Shown here piece by piece: positions 1 through 11,689 of a DNA stretch of 64,000 bases. Each line of letters opens with the position of its first letter. The first letter of the stretch is position 1. The stretch is taken from NCBI GenBank assembly GCA_033002965.1, contig JAURVB010004958.1, positions 40,821 to 104,820 on the forward strand, read 5' to 3'. The notes beneath the pieces were generated by a model, which did no database searches, was not told the origin of the DNA, and saw only the letters and a program-made list of their open reading frames with translations. Source of the DNA: Piper betle (lineage: Eukaryota > Streptophyta > Magnoliopsida > Piperales > Piperaceae). Both the position numbers and the translations under genes were made by a program.

Positions 1-667
1 ACTCCTGTCCCATCCAGTCATGATATAATAGTAGAATTAGTCAACTCAGAATTCCGAAACACCATAACTTTCAACTTATAAAGTTTAGTGTCAATCCACT
101 TTCAATCCAATCAACGCCCTCACACTAATAATACAAACTTCATAGGAATTTTCTAAGCTAAATGTGGCTGGATGCACCAGCGAAAGGCAAAAATTCGTCC
201 ATGGAATGTTCCCAATTGAAAAGCCTTTGCTCGACGCTACTCAATAAAAACTCCATATCAACAAATACGGTATCATTTTTTGCCATTAACAACTTGTTTT
301 CGTCAAAATGTACCAAATTTAACACCTTTTGATCGAATTCACCACCATTATCAACATTAAACAACTTCTGCGCTAATCAACCACGCAACTTTCTCGCCAA
401 TAACAGCCTTTTTTCATCAAAATCTTCCCATTTTCTCATCAAAATTTCCCCAATAAAAAACCTTCTGATTATATTCATCACAATTATAAATACTGAACAA
501 CTTCTACGCTACTCAATACCAACTCCAGACCAACAAATAAACCGTCTTTTCAACCAAAAACGAAGAATTCGCCCAAACTCAGATCAGCATACAAATCAAA
601 CTCAAAACGCAAACAAATAACCAGAATCAAAGCAAAAAAGGAAGGGGAAGGGGGGGACGAATCGGAC
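1..667 (-). other. intron 1 of the NHX-like gene, with diverged internal repeats
   Basis: This stretch lies downstream of the exon 1 donor of the minus-strand antiporter gene and no second exon is visible, so intron 1 should be longer than 667 bp. It holds diverged copies of one segment: a phrase like 'acgctactcaa' followed by 'actcca..tcaacaaat' recurs near 232, 367 and 510, about 140 bp apart. An open frame of 68 codons at 158-364 has no recognisable family and I treat it as chance reading of this repeat. Confidence 0.5.
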
Positions 668-848
668 CTATCAAGAGAGAAACGCTGGCTTCAGGGAGGT
701 AGTAGAACTTCTTGCGGCGGAAGACATGGCCGGCGATGAAGGCGAGGACAAGCATGGATATCTGGAGCAGGATCCCCACCCCCGCCGCCCGCGCCTCCTT
801 GCCAGGGTTCGCCGGCGACACCGACGGCGGCGTACTCTCCTCCACCAT
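668..848 (-). CDS. endosomal Na+(K+)/H+ antiporter, NHX5/NHX6 type, exon 1 (5' part only)
   Basis: The family exchanges Na+ or K+ for H+ across Golgi, trans-Golgi and prevacuolar membranes and sets lumenal pH. The exon reads from an ATG at 848 to a donor GT at 667-666. It encodes about 60 residues: a short acidic, proline-rich leader, then AAGVGILLQ, a hydrophobic helix, and a basic stretch followed by KFYYLPEAS and SLLIG. This order (GVGILLQ, first membrane segment, [12 protein letters not shown]) is characteristic of plant NHX5/6 rather than vacuolar NHX1-4. The reading frame is open further upstream to 944, but that extension does not look conserved, so I chose the ATG at 848. The rest of the gene lies beyond the left edge. 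The assignment is from memory of the family and NHX5 cannot be separated from NHX6 here. Confidence 0.8.
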
Positions 849-2790
849 CTCGATCGCCGGCGATGCCAACCTCAACCCTCTCGCCGGCGCCGGCGACGGC
901 CACGGATCGGATCGGGGACAAAAAACGTGTCTTTGTCTTCCCAAATCCCACCACCAAAAACAAAAGAAAAAGTCGTTTCTAGGCTTTGCTTAATTAATTA
1001 ATTAATTGAGTTGATTTAAAGTAAACAAGTTACATTAAATGTGCAAATACAATATTAATATTTAAATTCATAGTTTTCGATAAATATATTCAAGTTTCAT
1101 AACTATATTTTATAATTATTCCTAAATCTTAAGATAAATATTTTACAATTATTCTTCGTCCAATTCTCCATCTCCGTCGATATTCATGTATAATAGCTTA
1201 AGTCTCATTTTTTAGATTATAAATAATATTTATAATTATTTTAAAATATATAATTAATATTTATACTTATTTTGTAACGTCGGTGAAGAGCATGACTCAT
1301 GAACGTTGGTATAATATGATTCAAATCTTAATTAAAGATCACGATAAAATTATAATTTTGTTTCTCTAAAAAATAAAGTTCAACGGGAGCCTTCTTAAAA
1401 ATTGTGATTGACAAAATTATAGTTGTAATAAAAGAATAATTATATTTGGGTATTTATATTCGGACGAGGAGTTAAGAGTGGTTGATTAAATTGTCACAAT
1501 TTAGAAATGTGATAATCATATATTAATAATTATTTAAATAAAAATTTAAAATAACAAAAGACTAAATGGATTTCTATCATGTTTGATTCTGATACAACCA
1601 CCTATTTTAATGCGTGGTATCCATATTTTTTTTAAATTGATTATTATTATTATTATTATTATTATCATATAAATATATACACTTGAGTGTATAATAATAA
1701 TTATTTACAAGGGCTCTTAAAATTTATATTGTCAAATATAGTCCGGTGGTGGCACTACAGACTAAAATTTATTTGATAGAAAATATATATTAAGGTATTG
1801 TTTTTTTTAATTTATAAATAAATTAAAAGGTTAATACTTGAATGATCCTAACAATTTTGACATTACATACATGATAATTTAGTTTTGGATGAGACAAGTC
1901 CGATGGGGGGCATCCACATCAATTTATCAAATGTTTTGAATGACTTGCTTTGAGAATAAAAAGAAGAAGAATTGTCATTCACTCTTCCTATTTCTCGGTA
2001 AATTTGGCCATCAAAACTCGTCTGCCCAACACTCTCATCCCCCTGCTTCATTAGACACGGCATTTAAGATTTTAGCAATAAATAACGGTAATTTTTTAAT
2101 AAAAAATATATAAAAAAGGAGAGGTGTATTCTCTTATATAAACATCTCTCAATCTTTTTTTATAAATATCAATTATTATGAATAATATGATATATATATA
2201 TATATTAAAAGTTTATATGAGTTTGGTGCTGGAAAAATTTATCGTCCCTAAATCAATTTAGATTAATCAATTATAAGAACGACACGGATTAAACAAATCT
2301 TAATTAAAAATAAATTCTCTTCCCTGATGCCACGGTGATCGTACAAGGTTGTCTCTGGCAAATCCAATGACTAGAGGCAGCCTTGCCAGATCCTATGGTG
2401 GCTTGCCGCACAAGCTAGTTGCCATTGAAATTGGCCAACTGCGATCAAGTTTAGCCTTACGGCCTCTGACTAAATCATGTCTGAGTCGGCTTGGCCTAAC
2501 TAACGATGATTGTCGGTCCGCTGTTATTAAAAATGGGTGGGGGTTTTTATTTTTTAAGTTTGATTTAATATAGACCGTTATTATAATCAGATAGTCTAAC
2601 TTGATTGGTGGTAGGAAATTTTTTTGGCCCAAGAGGCAAGACTATCAAATCTTTATATATATATATATATGTATATATAGAAAAGAAAATAAAAATATTT
2701 TGTATGAGTGGTTCCAAATTAAGACAAAAAATGATTAAAATAGAAGATTCTAGAAGCTCTACCCCATTTGAAACTTCTTGCTCTTACTCC

Positions 2791-3824
2791 ATAAATACTA
2801 AATAAAAAAACTAATAAAAAATAGAACATTGTCTTACTCTTTGTTTGCCAAACCTTCACTTTCAATTTCCTTATAGAAAATTTTCATTATTTTTAGTTCA
2901 AGCAAGAGTAGGTGTCCCTTATTCTCCTTCGAAGCGGGACGGGTTAGCTCAATAGCTCAAAAGTGGAACTGGCTTTATCGTTCTCCCTTGGGATGAAGTG
3001 GCCTGAGGCTTGATCTTGCCTTCAGGGACGACTAAGCTAATTCATAAACTTAATTCTGAGTAAGAGCAGCTTCGCTACTAAGGCTTAGCATAAAATCAAG
3101 TCCACTCCGCACTGACACTTCACTAATGCTCGGCTAAGTCTTGAACCATTGCGTTGACTGTTTGCTTCTCAGTAGCAAAAGCGCTTTCATTGCCCCAACA
3201 AGAAAATTTGAATTAATTTTCTTGCTCCTACTTCCTCATCTTTGCTCGTTAAGCCAACTTTGCCTTTGAGAGGTGAAACAGCAGTTGAAGTGGAGCAAAA
3301 GCCCTCATAAGGCTTGTGTGATGCAATGCATTATCATAGATCTCCGAACATTTCCTTTCTTACGAGATGCATGTTGAATCTTTTAATGTATCTCCATGCA
3401 ATAAGGGATTCAAACTCATGTTTGCTAAGATACAAAGAAACCTTTCAAAGCATTTAAGAAGTAGAGTTGAACAAGCTTTATCTTTCTCCTTCTGGTTGAA
3501 GCAGTTTGGACTCCTTGCTTAAAGTTTAAGGCTAATGGAATAGAGGAATGGTCACAAATGTGAAGAAAATCAAAGTGATCTCACAGATGTGATTTGTAAT
3601 CACACAATAAAAATATTTAAGAGATGGAACAATAAATAATTAAGAGATTTAGAAAGGGCATTTGCTCCGTAAATACTGAATAAAAGAGATGAAACAAATC
3701 ATTATAATCCTCCACAAATACTGAATAAAAAACTAATAAAAGAAAATAGAACCTTCTCTAACTCTTTGTTTGCGAAACCTTCACTTCAATTTCCTTATAG
3801 AAAATTTTCTGTATTTTTATTTCA
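2791..3824. repeat. pair of about 110-bp direct repeats bounding a 0.8 kb segment
   Basis: The stretch 2791-2900 is repeated at 3714-3824 in the same orientation. Both contain 'ctctttgtttgc', 'aaaccttcact' and 'caatttccttatagaaaatt'. The 0.8 kb between them (2901-3713) has higher complexity and G+C than its surroundings. It starts with 'gaagcgggacgggttagctc' and has no long open frame. Direct repeats around a unique core would fit a small LTR-type element, but I see no TG..CA ends and no primer-binding site. A segmental duplication, or an organelle-derived insert framed by repeats, are alternatives. Confidence 0.45.
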
Positions 3825-4299
3825 ATTCTGACTATTCTTCTTTTTGTTTATTCGTTTGGATAATTTTAAAATTTTAACTATTTCATGACTCTATTGTTCC
3901 ATCTCTTAATTAAATTTGTCCCTTATTAATTTTTTCAAGGTAAAAATGATGTAATATTTATTAATATACATCTTGCATCAACTCATGACTAATAAAAGTA
4001 TAATTTACTATCTACTAACTTCGTATTCATTTCAAGTTTGGTTTAATACAATAATTAGCGAACTAATATCAAACTCTTAACCTCTTGTAATTGCCTACAC
4101 ATATAATTAAAATTATTAATTTCAATACTTATAAATACAATTAGAGCACTGATTTAATTATTGTTTTGAATACGTGTTTACATAATACTCATCTTAATTA
4201 GAATGAGAAAATTAAGATAATTTACATATCAAATATAAACTACTCAAATGTAATTGGGACATGTCTAGTTATATAATTATTTTATTTTATTTTTTATGA

Positions 4300-4301
<2 letters not shown>

Positions 4302-4337
<36 letters not shown>
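4302..4337. repeat. (TA)n microsatellite
   Basis: An uninterrupted TA dinucleotide run of about 36 bp upstream of the HSP90 promoter. Confidence 0.9.
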
Positions 4338-4340
<3 letters not shown>

Positions 4341-4822
4341 GTATAACATTTGTTTGGAGTAATTTAGTAGTCCTACTACCTAAAATTTATATAGATAAAT
4401 GTAAGACAAACAATGGTATTACTTATACATTTTCAAACTAATATAATATTTTTAACCCTTTCATCTTATTTATTGAAATATTGTCATAAAAATTAAATTT
4501 ATTTATTTTAATTTAATGCCTTTTGAAAACTATAAAATCACATCATATTAATGTCTAAAAAAGATAAAAATTTTATTAACCTCCAACTTATACACATATA
4601 TATATATATTATATAATCATCATTATGTAAAAATTATTAAAAAATTCAAACTAAAATTGTAATTTCTACAAATTATATAAAGTATAAGTTATCTTAAATT
4701 CTATATTTTATTATTATTAGCAGTATTATCATATTAATAAAAATTGTTGACATTAAACATTTGATGATGATGGAGAATGATTGACGTGTGGGGGGAAGAC
4801 TTGTGTAGGAAGAAAGCCCAAT

Positions 4823-4837
4823 AGAAGTTTCTAGAAA
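4823..4837 (+). promoter_or_regulatory. heat-shock element, perfect three-unit
   Basis: The bases read aGAAg-tTTCt-aGAAa, three contiguous alternating nGAAn/nTTCn pentamers with no mismatch, which is the minimal consensus site for trimeric heat-shock factors. It ends 27 bp before the TATA-like sequence and 125 bp before the HSP90 start codon. This is the expected place for heat induction of this gene. Binding itself is inferred. Confidence 0.85.
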
Positions 4838-4863
4838 CCCTAGTAGCTCTTCCTTGCTCTCTC

Positions 4864-4870
4864 TTTATAC
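4864..4870 (+). promoter_or_regulatory. TATA-like box of HSP90
   Basis: The sequence TTTATAC lies just downstream of the heat-shock element and about 95 bp before the ATG. That would put transcription start near 4895-4900 and leave a 5' UTR of about 65 nt. Confidence 0.55.
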
Positions 4871-4930
4871 ATACCACCCACTTCGCCTCCCGACGGCAAA
4901 CCCGGAAAAGCCTTCCCCTCTCGTCTCTTC

Positions 4931-4954
4931 CGATCGATCGATCGATCGATCGAT
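4931..4954. repeat. (CGAT)6 repeat in the HSP90 5' UTR
   Basis: Six exact CGAT units end 7 bp before the HSP90 ATG. Each unit overlaps a self-complementary GATC or CGATCG, so the tract can fold on itself in the leader. It is likely to vary in length between individuals. Confidence 0.9.
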
Positions 4955-4961
4955 TCCATCA

Positions 4962-7900
4962 ATGGCGGACACCGAGACCTTCGCCTTCCAAGCGGAGATC
5001 AACCAGCTTCTGAGCTTGATCATCAACACCTTCTACAGCAACAAGGAGATCTTCCTCCGCGAGCTCATCAGCAACTCCTCCGATGTCAGCATCTCTCTCT
5101 CTTTCATTTTTTGGGTGTAAATTTGTGTCTATTTCACTGTCTTTTCTATTTTGTGATTCTGGGTAGTGGCGCGTGGATTGGTGTGGGTTGTGGGGTTGAT
5201 AAAGTTTGTCTTTGACAGGCGCTGGATAAGATTAGGTTCGAGAGCTTGACGGACAAGAGCAAGCTCGATGCACAGCCGGAGCTTTTCATCCACATTGTCC
5301 CCGACAAGGCCAACAACACGCTCTCCATCATCGATAGCGGGATTGGCATGACCAAATCAGGTTTTGTCTCCATTCCTTCTCCTTTTTCAGCATTGATTAT
5401 GTGATCCCTAGTTTGTGATTTGTTGGCTTGTGTGTGTGTGTGTGTGTGTGTGTGGTGTGAATTGGAGCAGATTTGGTGAACAATTTGGGAACCATTGCCA
5501 GATCGGGTACAAAGGAGTTCATGGAGGCTGTGGCCGCTGGTGCTGATGTGAGTATGATTGGGCAGTTTGGTGTGGGGTTCTACTCAGCTTATCTGGTGTC
5601 TGAGAAGGTGATTGTTACGACCAAGCACAATGATGATGAGCAGTATGTGTGGGAGTCTCAGGCAGGTGGTTCCTTTACTGTGACCAGGGATACGTCCGGG
5701 GAGAATCTTGGTAGGGGTACGAAGATCACTCTCTTCCTTAAGGAAGATCAGGTGATTCGTGTTTTCTTATACTCGTGGATGGTAATTTGTGTTGTTGCAT
5801 GTCTTCTTTATTAAATTGCCTGGACGGGTCATTGTGTTTGATTAATTATTTTTTGTGATGTTGGTTGGGTTTGCATTTTGATAAGTCCAAGAGCATTTTC
5901 TATTGTTTATGAGTTGCTCTGCGGTCTGGGTGATTATAGGTCCTATTCTTATTGTTCTTTGGTTTTATAAATTATTATTGTGATGTCAACTGGACTATTA
6001 TCTACTGTAGACGATGCCATTTCTACAAAGGTATTGATGTATTCAGTGTTGAATTAAGTATAGCTATTTTGTTTAACAATTCTAATGGGTTGCTCTAAGT
6101 TTTTCAGTGATGTGTACCCCTGAATACTCGAGGGATTGGTTCCTTACCATGTACTCGAGGACATGTAATGCTTCTCTATCCTGTTTGCATCATGGGGTTT
6201 CTATTATGTTGAGGAAAATGAAATTCCTTATATTATTGTATGTTAACCGTTAAATGTGAAATGAGAATGTATAAATTCAATTTATTTGCTTAATGAATTT
6301 CATTGTTTCTCAAAGTGCAGAGAGCGATGTGCTAATTGAGTATAGTCAGCTACTTCACTTGTGTTGTTTGGATCCCATCACTTCATGCCGGGAAATGTGG
6401 TTCTTAGCATAGTGTCAATCATGAACATGATGATACATGCAGAGGATGCTCTTCATTCTTTTTTTTTTTAATTTTTTTCGAGCACGACACTCTTCATTCT
6501 TATTGCAAGTTTCATTGTTGCTTTTTTACAATTTTTTCCATGCACCACACACCATTTTTCAGTGGCTTCATTTTTACTCGCATGTGCAAATGTAATCATT
6601 CATTTGTTTCTTGACTTTTCTATGTAGCTGGTTCCTAGCAAGGATTTTCTGCTGTTTTTGTTGTCTTTTTAAAGAACTCTCAGCAACTGTGCTATATGAT
6701 TATGTCGTGCAGTTGGAGTACCTGGAGGAACGCCGTCTGAAGGACCTTATTAAGAAGCACTCTGAGTTTATCAGTTATCCTATTTCTCTTTGGACAGAGA
6801 AGACCACTGAAAAGGAGGTGTCTGATGATGAGGATGAGGAGGAAAAGAAGGATGAAGAAGGTAAGGTTGAGGATGTGGATGAAGCGAAGGAGGAGAAGAA
6901 AAGAAGAAGATCAAGGAGGTTTCTCATGAGTGGTCTGTTGTCAACAAGCAGAAACCTATCTGGATGAGAAAGCCCGAGGAGATCACAAAGGAAGAATATG
7001 CTGCTTTCTACAAGAGTCTCACAAATGACTGGGAGGAGCACCTTGCTGTCAAGCATTTCTCTGTGGAGGGCCAGTTGGAATTTAAGGCTGTCCTATATGT
7101 TCCCAAGAGGGCTCCTTTTGATCTTTTTGATACTAGGAAGAAGCTCAACAACATCAAGCTATATGTGAGGCGTGTCTTTATCATGGACAACTGTGAGGAG
7201 TTGATTCCTGAGTACCTCAGTTTTGTGAAGGGCATTGTTGACTCCGAGGATCTTCCCCTTAACATCTCGCGAGAGACGCTACAGCAAAACAAGATTTTGA
7301 AAGTTATTAGGAAGAATCTGGTTAAGAAATGCCTTGAGCTCTTCTTTGAGATTGCCGAGAACAAAGAGGACTACAACAAGTTCTATGAGGCATTCGCTAA
7401 GAATCTCAAGCTTGGTATCCATGAGGACTCTCAGAACAAGGCTAAACTGGCCGAGCTATTGAGGTACCATTCGACCAAGAGTGGAGATGAGATGACCAGT
7501 TTGAAGGACTACGTAACCAGAATGAAAGAGGGTCAAAACGATATCTACTACATTACTGGTGAGAGCAAGAAGGCTGTTGAGAACTCCCCTTCTTGGAAAA
7601 GCTGAAGAAGAAGGGATATGAGGTTCTTTACATGGTTGATGCCATCGATGAGTATGCAGTCGGGCAGCTGAAAGATTTTGAGGGAAAGAAGTTGGTGTCC
7701 GCAACCAAGGAAGGCCTCAAGGTGGATGAGACCGAGGACGAGAAGAAAAAGAAGGAAGAGTTGAAGGAGAAGTTTGAAGGTCTATGCAAGGTTATCAAGG
7801 AGGTTTTGGGCGACAAGGTAGAGAAGGTTGTTGTATCTGACCGAGTGGTGGACTCCCTTGCTGTTTGGTGACCGGAGAGTATGGTTGGACTGCTAACATG

Positions 7901-8253
7901 GAGAGGATCATGAAGGCCCAAGCTCTGAAAGACAACAGCATGTCGGGCTACATGTCCTCCAAGAAGACAATGGAGATCAATCCCGAGAATGCAATCATGG
8001 ACGAGCTCAGGAAGAGAGCCGATGTCGACAAGAATGACAAATCCGTGAAGGACTTGGTTTTACTCCTCTTCGAAACTGCTCTTCTTACTTCTGGATTCAG
8101 TCTGGAGGACCCCAACACCTTTGGCAACAGGATTCACAGGATGCTCAAGCTTGGCCTGAGTATCGACGATGACGCTGGTGCCGAGGCAGAGACTGAGATG
8201 CCCCCCTCGAGGATGCCGATGCTGAGGACAGCAAGATGGAGGAAGTTGATTAA
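4962..8253 (+). CDS. HSP90: cytosolic heat-shock protein 90 (HSP81 type), with four 1-bp frameshifts
   Basis: ATP-dependent dimeric chaperone for kinases, receptors and NLR proteins. Exons are 4962-5084, 5219-5360, 5471-5751 and 6713-8253, with GT-AG introns that keep phase. The N-terminal ATPase has the [19 protein letters not shown] motif (catalytic Glu34, nucleotide-binding Asn38) and the DSGIGM motif (Asp80). An acidic linker follows, then the middle domain ([11 protein letters not shown]), the dimerisation domain and a C-terminal MEEVD, which recruits TPR co-chaperones and marks the cytosolic class; there is no KDEL or transit peptide. Corrected for missing bases the length is 696 residues, normal for the family. 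Reading breaks at about 6899-6902 (A run), 7586-7589 (C4), 7855-7857 (C3) and 8201-8206 (C6). Each is repaired by one extra base, so assembly error is more likely than a dead gene. Intron 2 carries a (TG)n tract just before its acceptor. Confidence 0.93.
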
Positions 8254-10352
8254 ATTCACGATGAACAGTTGTTAAACTTAAGTTATATATTCTATTTAGC
8301 TTATACAATTAGATCCAAAGATGTGCTATGACTCCTCAGCTCCCTAGTTTTAACTCATGCTTATATATTTTGGTGTGAACATCGTTGCTTGTTATGAAGT
8401 TATTTGATGATCCTTCCCCATTCAGGATGTGTTGATTAAGAAGCGTTTAGGGTCTGTGTTTTGGTCTGGTGGTATGGAAAAAAATATATTTGAGAATTAA
8501 ACCAATACTTTTCTGCATGTGTGTGGATTGAAAAGAAAAATTATATCAATTTTCCATTGGGATTAATAAAGAATTAATTTTTTATAGAAATTTAAGTGGG
8601 GCAGACTGATATGTTTTTAATTGACTCCTACTGAACCAGTGGAACCTGTTCCAGAACACTTGGTTTGGTAATTTGGAATGTAATGTAGTAATAAGTTATA
8701 TTTAAAATATTTATTTATTATATAATTTAAATTATATGATTCATTATTCCAAGCCACACGCCATCTTGTGAAGGTGATTTGGTCATAAAAATGTTAAAAT
8801 ACATACATACCCAATTAAACATGGAGATTATTTAAACTTTTATTTTATTAGCTTCGAAATATTTACAAATATATATGCATATGTTTGAAACTTATATTTT
8901 TCTTACTTTCCACACTTTCTAGCTCTCAAGTCCTTTGGTCCACATGTCCACTGTGTACGAGTATGATATTCATACTCGACATTATTTTTTATGTCTCTAT
9001 ATTTTTAATCAATAATGATACCGGATAGAACAGTGGTGAGATGTAATGTATTAAATATCAAGTACTTAAGTACACCTTTTAAGAGGCATTGTTTTCAACT
9101 TGTTTGTGTTTCTTAATAACTTGTAATTTAATTTGCAATTAATTATTGCAAAGTAAGTGGTTAATCATTACTTAGTTGTTATATTATTATTATTATTATT
9201 ATTATTATTAAATCAATATTTAGCCTTCATATCAATTATGTATATATTATTGCATTTCAATGAAAATATACTCGAAGAAGATTGTATAATTCTGAATTTT
9301 ATAATAAAATAATATATTTTAAATATAATATATTACATTTAGTTCCCAATTACGAACTATTCGGTTCTCTCGACAGTTTTGGCCAGTTTGGTTCGGGTCG
9401 ATTAAAAATATTTTGGTGCTCCACTTAAACTTCAATCAAGATTTTCCTCGTTCATCCAAATACATTCAGAAAAAAATTGATTTTTTCCCCTTTCAATCTA
9501 AACATGCAGGAAATCCTTATTGGAAAATTGCTTTCTTTTACTTTTCTTTTTCTTTTCTTTCTCAAAGATTTATTTCTCTTTTCTCTTACATTCCATCAGA
9601 CCAAACAGACCTGTGAGAGGCAATTATGCGCGTTTATATGTGATGACCTTGCCGAATGGCAACTATGATTTTGTGTTGCAATCTTTCCGTGTCGGAGAGG
9701 ACAATTGGTTTGTGGCACACTTTGCATGATTGAACTTGAAAAGCGCAGCAGTAAAACTAGAGCTCCTTCACTTTTTGTTAATGGCGTTTCTCTCGTATTT
9801 AAGATCTGTATCTGTACAATGCATGATGGCTTTCTACACGACTAGCCCGTGATTTTGTGTAAATGCTAGCTGCTGCTGATCCATGGCCAGTGCCCAATCA
9901 CCATTTCAGCGTTATCTGATTCACAACTTACACCACTTGCTGCTTCAAAAGAACCCAACTTTGTTGTGAACCAGATAATCTGGACTACCCAGCTGCTAGA
10001 ATCCTCAGAACCTCACAATTTATCAAGGTTGAACGTATCCTACTGTGCTGGTGCAGTGGAAAGAATTAAGCCCAACATTATCTCAATCATATTTGTGTTA
10101 TGTATTAGAAAAATTTGAAATCTTTTCACAGACAGCTCCATTTGTAAACATATAGACAGCTGTGGACAATTGAAAAGTGCACACAATTTGCTTGGCAACC
10201 AACTTCATTCACAGAACTAGTTGCACTTTCACGCGCCATCATTCATAACCAGATCCTTTGCCAACCCACATCGAGCCTTTAAAAGCTGCTTCAACCCACT
10301 CCTTCCCCTTATACCAAACCAGCTTGTAGATATAGCTTTTATGCCAATCCAA
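8254..10352. other. intergenic, HSP90 3' region to XTH promoter
   Basis: The first few hundred bases are presumably HSP90 3' UTR and terminator. The rest is A+T rich with (ATT)n at 9181-9210. No gene was recognised; the overlapping open frames at 9413-9729 fall in a T-rich stretch and lack any domain. A TTTAAAA near 10276 is a possible TATA box for the XTH gene that follows. Confidence 0.55.
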
Positions 10353-11383
10353 ATGTCTTCTTCTCTGCTCCATGGTTTCTCCATTGTGCTGGTGGGTTTC
10401 ATTATTCTTGCAACTTTTCAATTTGCAGCTGTTTCTGCTGCTAATTTCTACAGGGATTTCGACATAACATGGGGTGGTGACCGTGCTAAGATATTGAACA
10501 ATGGAGAACTGCTTAGGTTGTCTCTTGATCAGGCATCTGGGTCAGGATTCCAATCTAAAAACAAGTATCTCTTCGGCAAAATCGACATGCAGATCAAGCT
10601 TGTTCATGGCAACTCTGCTGGCACTGTCACGGCATTCTACGTTAGCTTTCTTCTCAATTAATACATATCATGCATCCATTCACGTTCATTTGTAAGTAAA
10701 TATAATTAACATGGTAAATTATCTAATCTGGTGCAGCTAAAATCAGATGGGCAAGCTTGGGATGAGATAGATTTTGAGTTCCTGGGCAACCTCACTGGAG
10801 ACCCTTACACACTCCACACCAATATCTTCACACAAGGACATGGCAACAGGGAGCAGCAGTTCCATTTGTGGTTTGATCCTACCAAGAACTTCCACACTTA
10901 CTCAATCCTTTGGACTCCAAAACATATCATGTGAGCCCACAACTAGCTAACCAGATTTGGGTTTTCTTCATAATCATATAATACTTTGCTGTTCTTATGT
11001 TCTTCAATTTTTTTTTCAGATTCTTGGTTGATGGGATTGCCATTAGAGTCTTCAAGAACATGGAGTCCGTAGGCGTTGCTTTCCCCAAGAAGCAACCAAT
11101 GAGATTGTACTCAACACTTTGGGATGCAGACAACTGGGCAACAAGAGGTGGATCAATCAAAACAGATTGGAAGAATGCACCATTCACTGCAACTTTCAGA
11201 AACTTCAAGTACTCCAGTGCTGCATTGTCCAGTTCTTCGCAAACTCGAGTGATTGGTTCTGCAAGTTATAGGAAAATGAAATGGGTAAGAAGGAATTTCA
11301 TGGTTTACAACTACTGCACAGATTTCAAGCGCTTCTCTTATGCCAATCTTCCTCAAGAGTGTAAGCATGCAAGCTTCCATTAA
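10353..11383 (+). CDS. XTH: xyloglucan endotransglucosylase/hydrolase (GH16), intact
   Basis: Secreted enzyme that cuts and religates xyloglucan chains during wall loosening and growth. Exons are 10353-10640, 10737-10930 and 11020-11383 (288+194+364 bp, 281 residues), all with GT-AG introns in phase. The start is the second of two close ATGs (10341 and 10353) because it opens directly into a hydrophobic signal peptide of about 29 residues ending AVSAAN. The catalytic motif is [10 protein letters not shown] at 104-113: nucleophile Glu106, helper Asp108, acid/base Glu110. An N-glycosylation site (Asn114-Leu-Thr) follows, as in most XTHs. The C terminus keeps YNYCTD and the PQEC cysteine of the XET_C domain. 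Sequence around the active site resembles group I/II members such as TCH4, so transglucosylase activity is more likely than hydrolysis. Confidence 0.93.
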
Positions 11384-11689
11384 AATCTGCCTGTGATAAT
11401 TTATTGGCAGTACTGCTTGCCTTATAATTTAGAATGCACCATGTTGTGGAATACTTTGCAATAAAGAATGTGTGTTGATCAAATTTAGAGGGTTTATGCT
11501 AATCTAATATTGATCATCAATTAATTGTAGAAAAGTTTTCTAGTTCAATAGTTTTTTCTTTTACGTTTACCCTTAATAAAGCGGTAACTCAAGACTACCT
11601 CAGATTAAAAGTGGGAGAATAAGCCAATTAAAATACAAAAAAATCTAAAAATTACAATAAAAAATACTGAAGGTCACGGGTTCGAATCT
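11384..11689. other. XTH 3' flank with a dispersed-repeat fragment
   Basis: After the likely XTH 3' UTR, 11600-11690 holds a fragment containing 'cacgggttcgaatctcacta'. It resembles the starts of the AT-rich repeats at 16860-17160 and 41150-41560. The GGTTCGAATC core looks like a tRNA B box, but no tRNA fold is present, so a SINE-like origin is only a guess. Confidence 0.4.

Larger units (their letters stand above)
849..4820. other. intergenic, AT-rich, no gene recognised
   Basis: This region separates the divergent NHX-like and HSP90 genes. It is mostly low-complexity A+T with (ATT)n near 1650 and (TA)n near 2190, 2655 and 4302-4337. Short open frames at 1863-2063, 2349-2573 and 2605-2805 show no domain, signal peptide or splice context, and I do not call them. 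The more complex segment at about 2900-3700 is described separately. Confidence 0.6.

Noticed and set aside
2901..3713. Mitochondrial DNA insert
   Set aside because: Composition hints at organelle origin, but I can identify no mitochondrial gene in it, so I report only the repeat structure.
7008..7364. 118-codon minus-strand frame in HSP90 exon 4
   Set aside because: It is antisense to strongly conserved HSP90 sequence.
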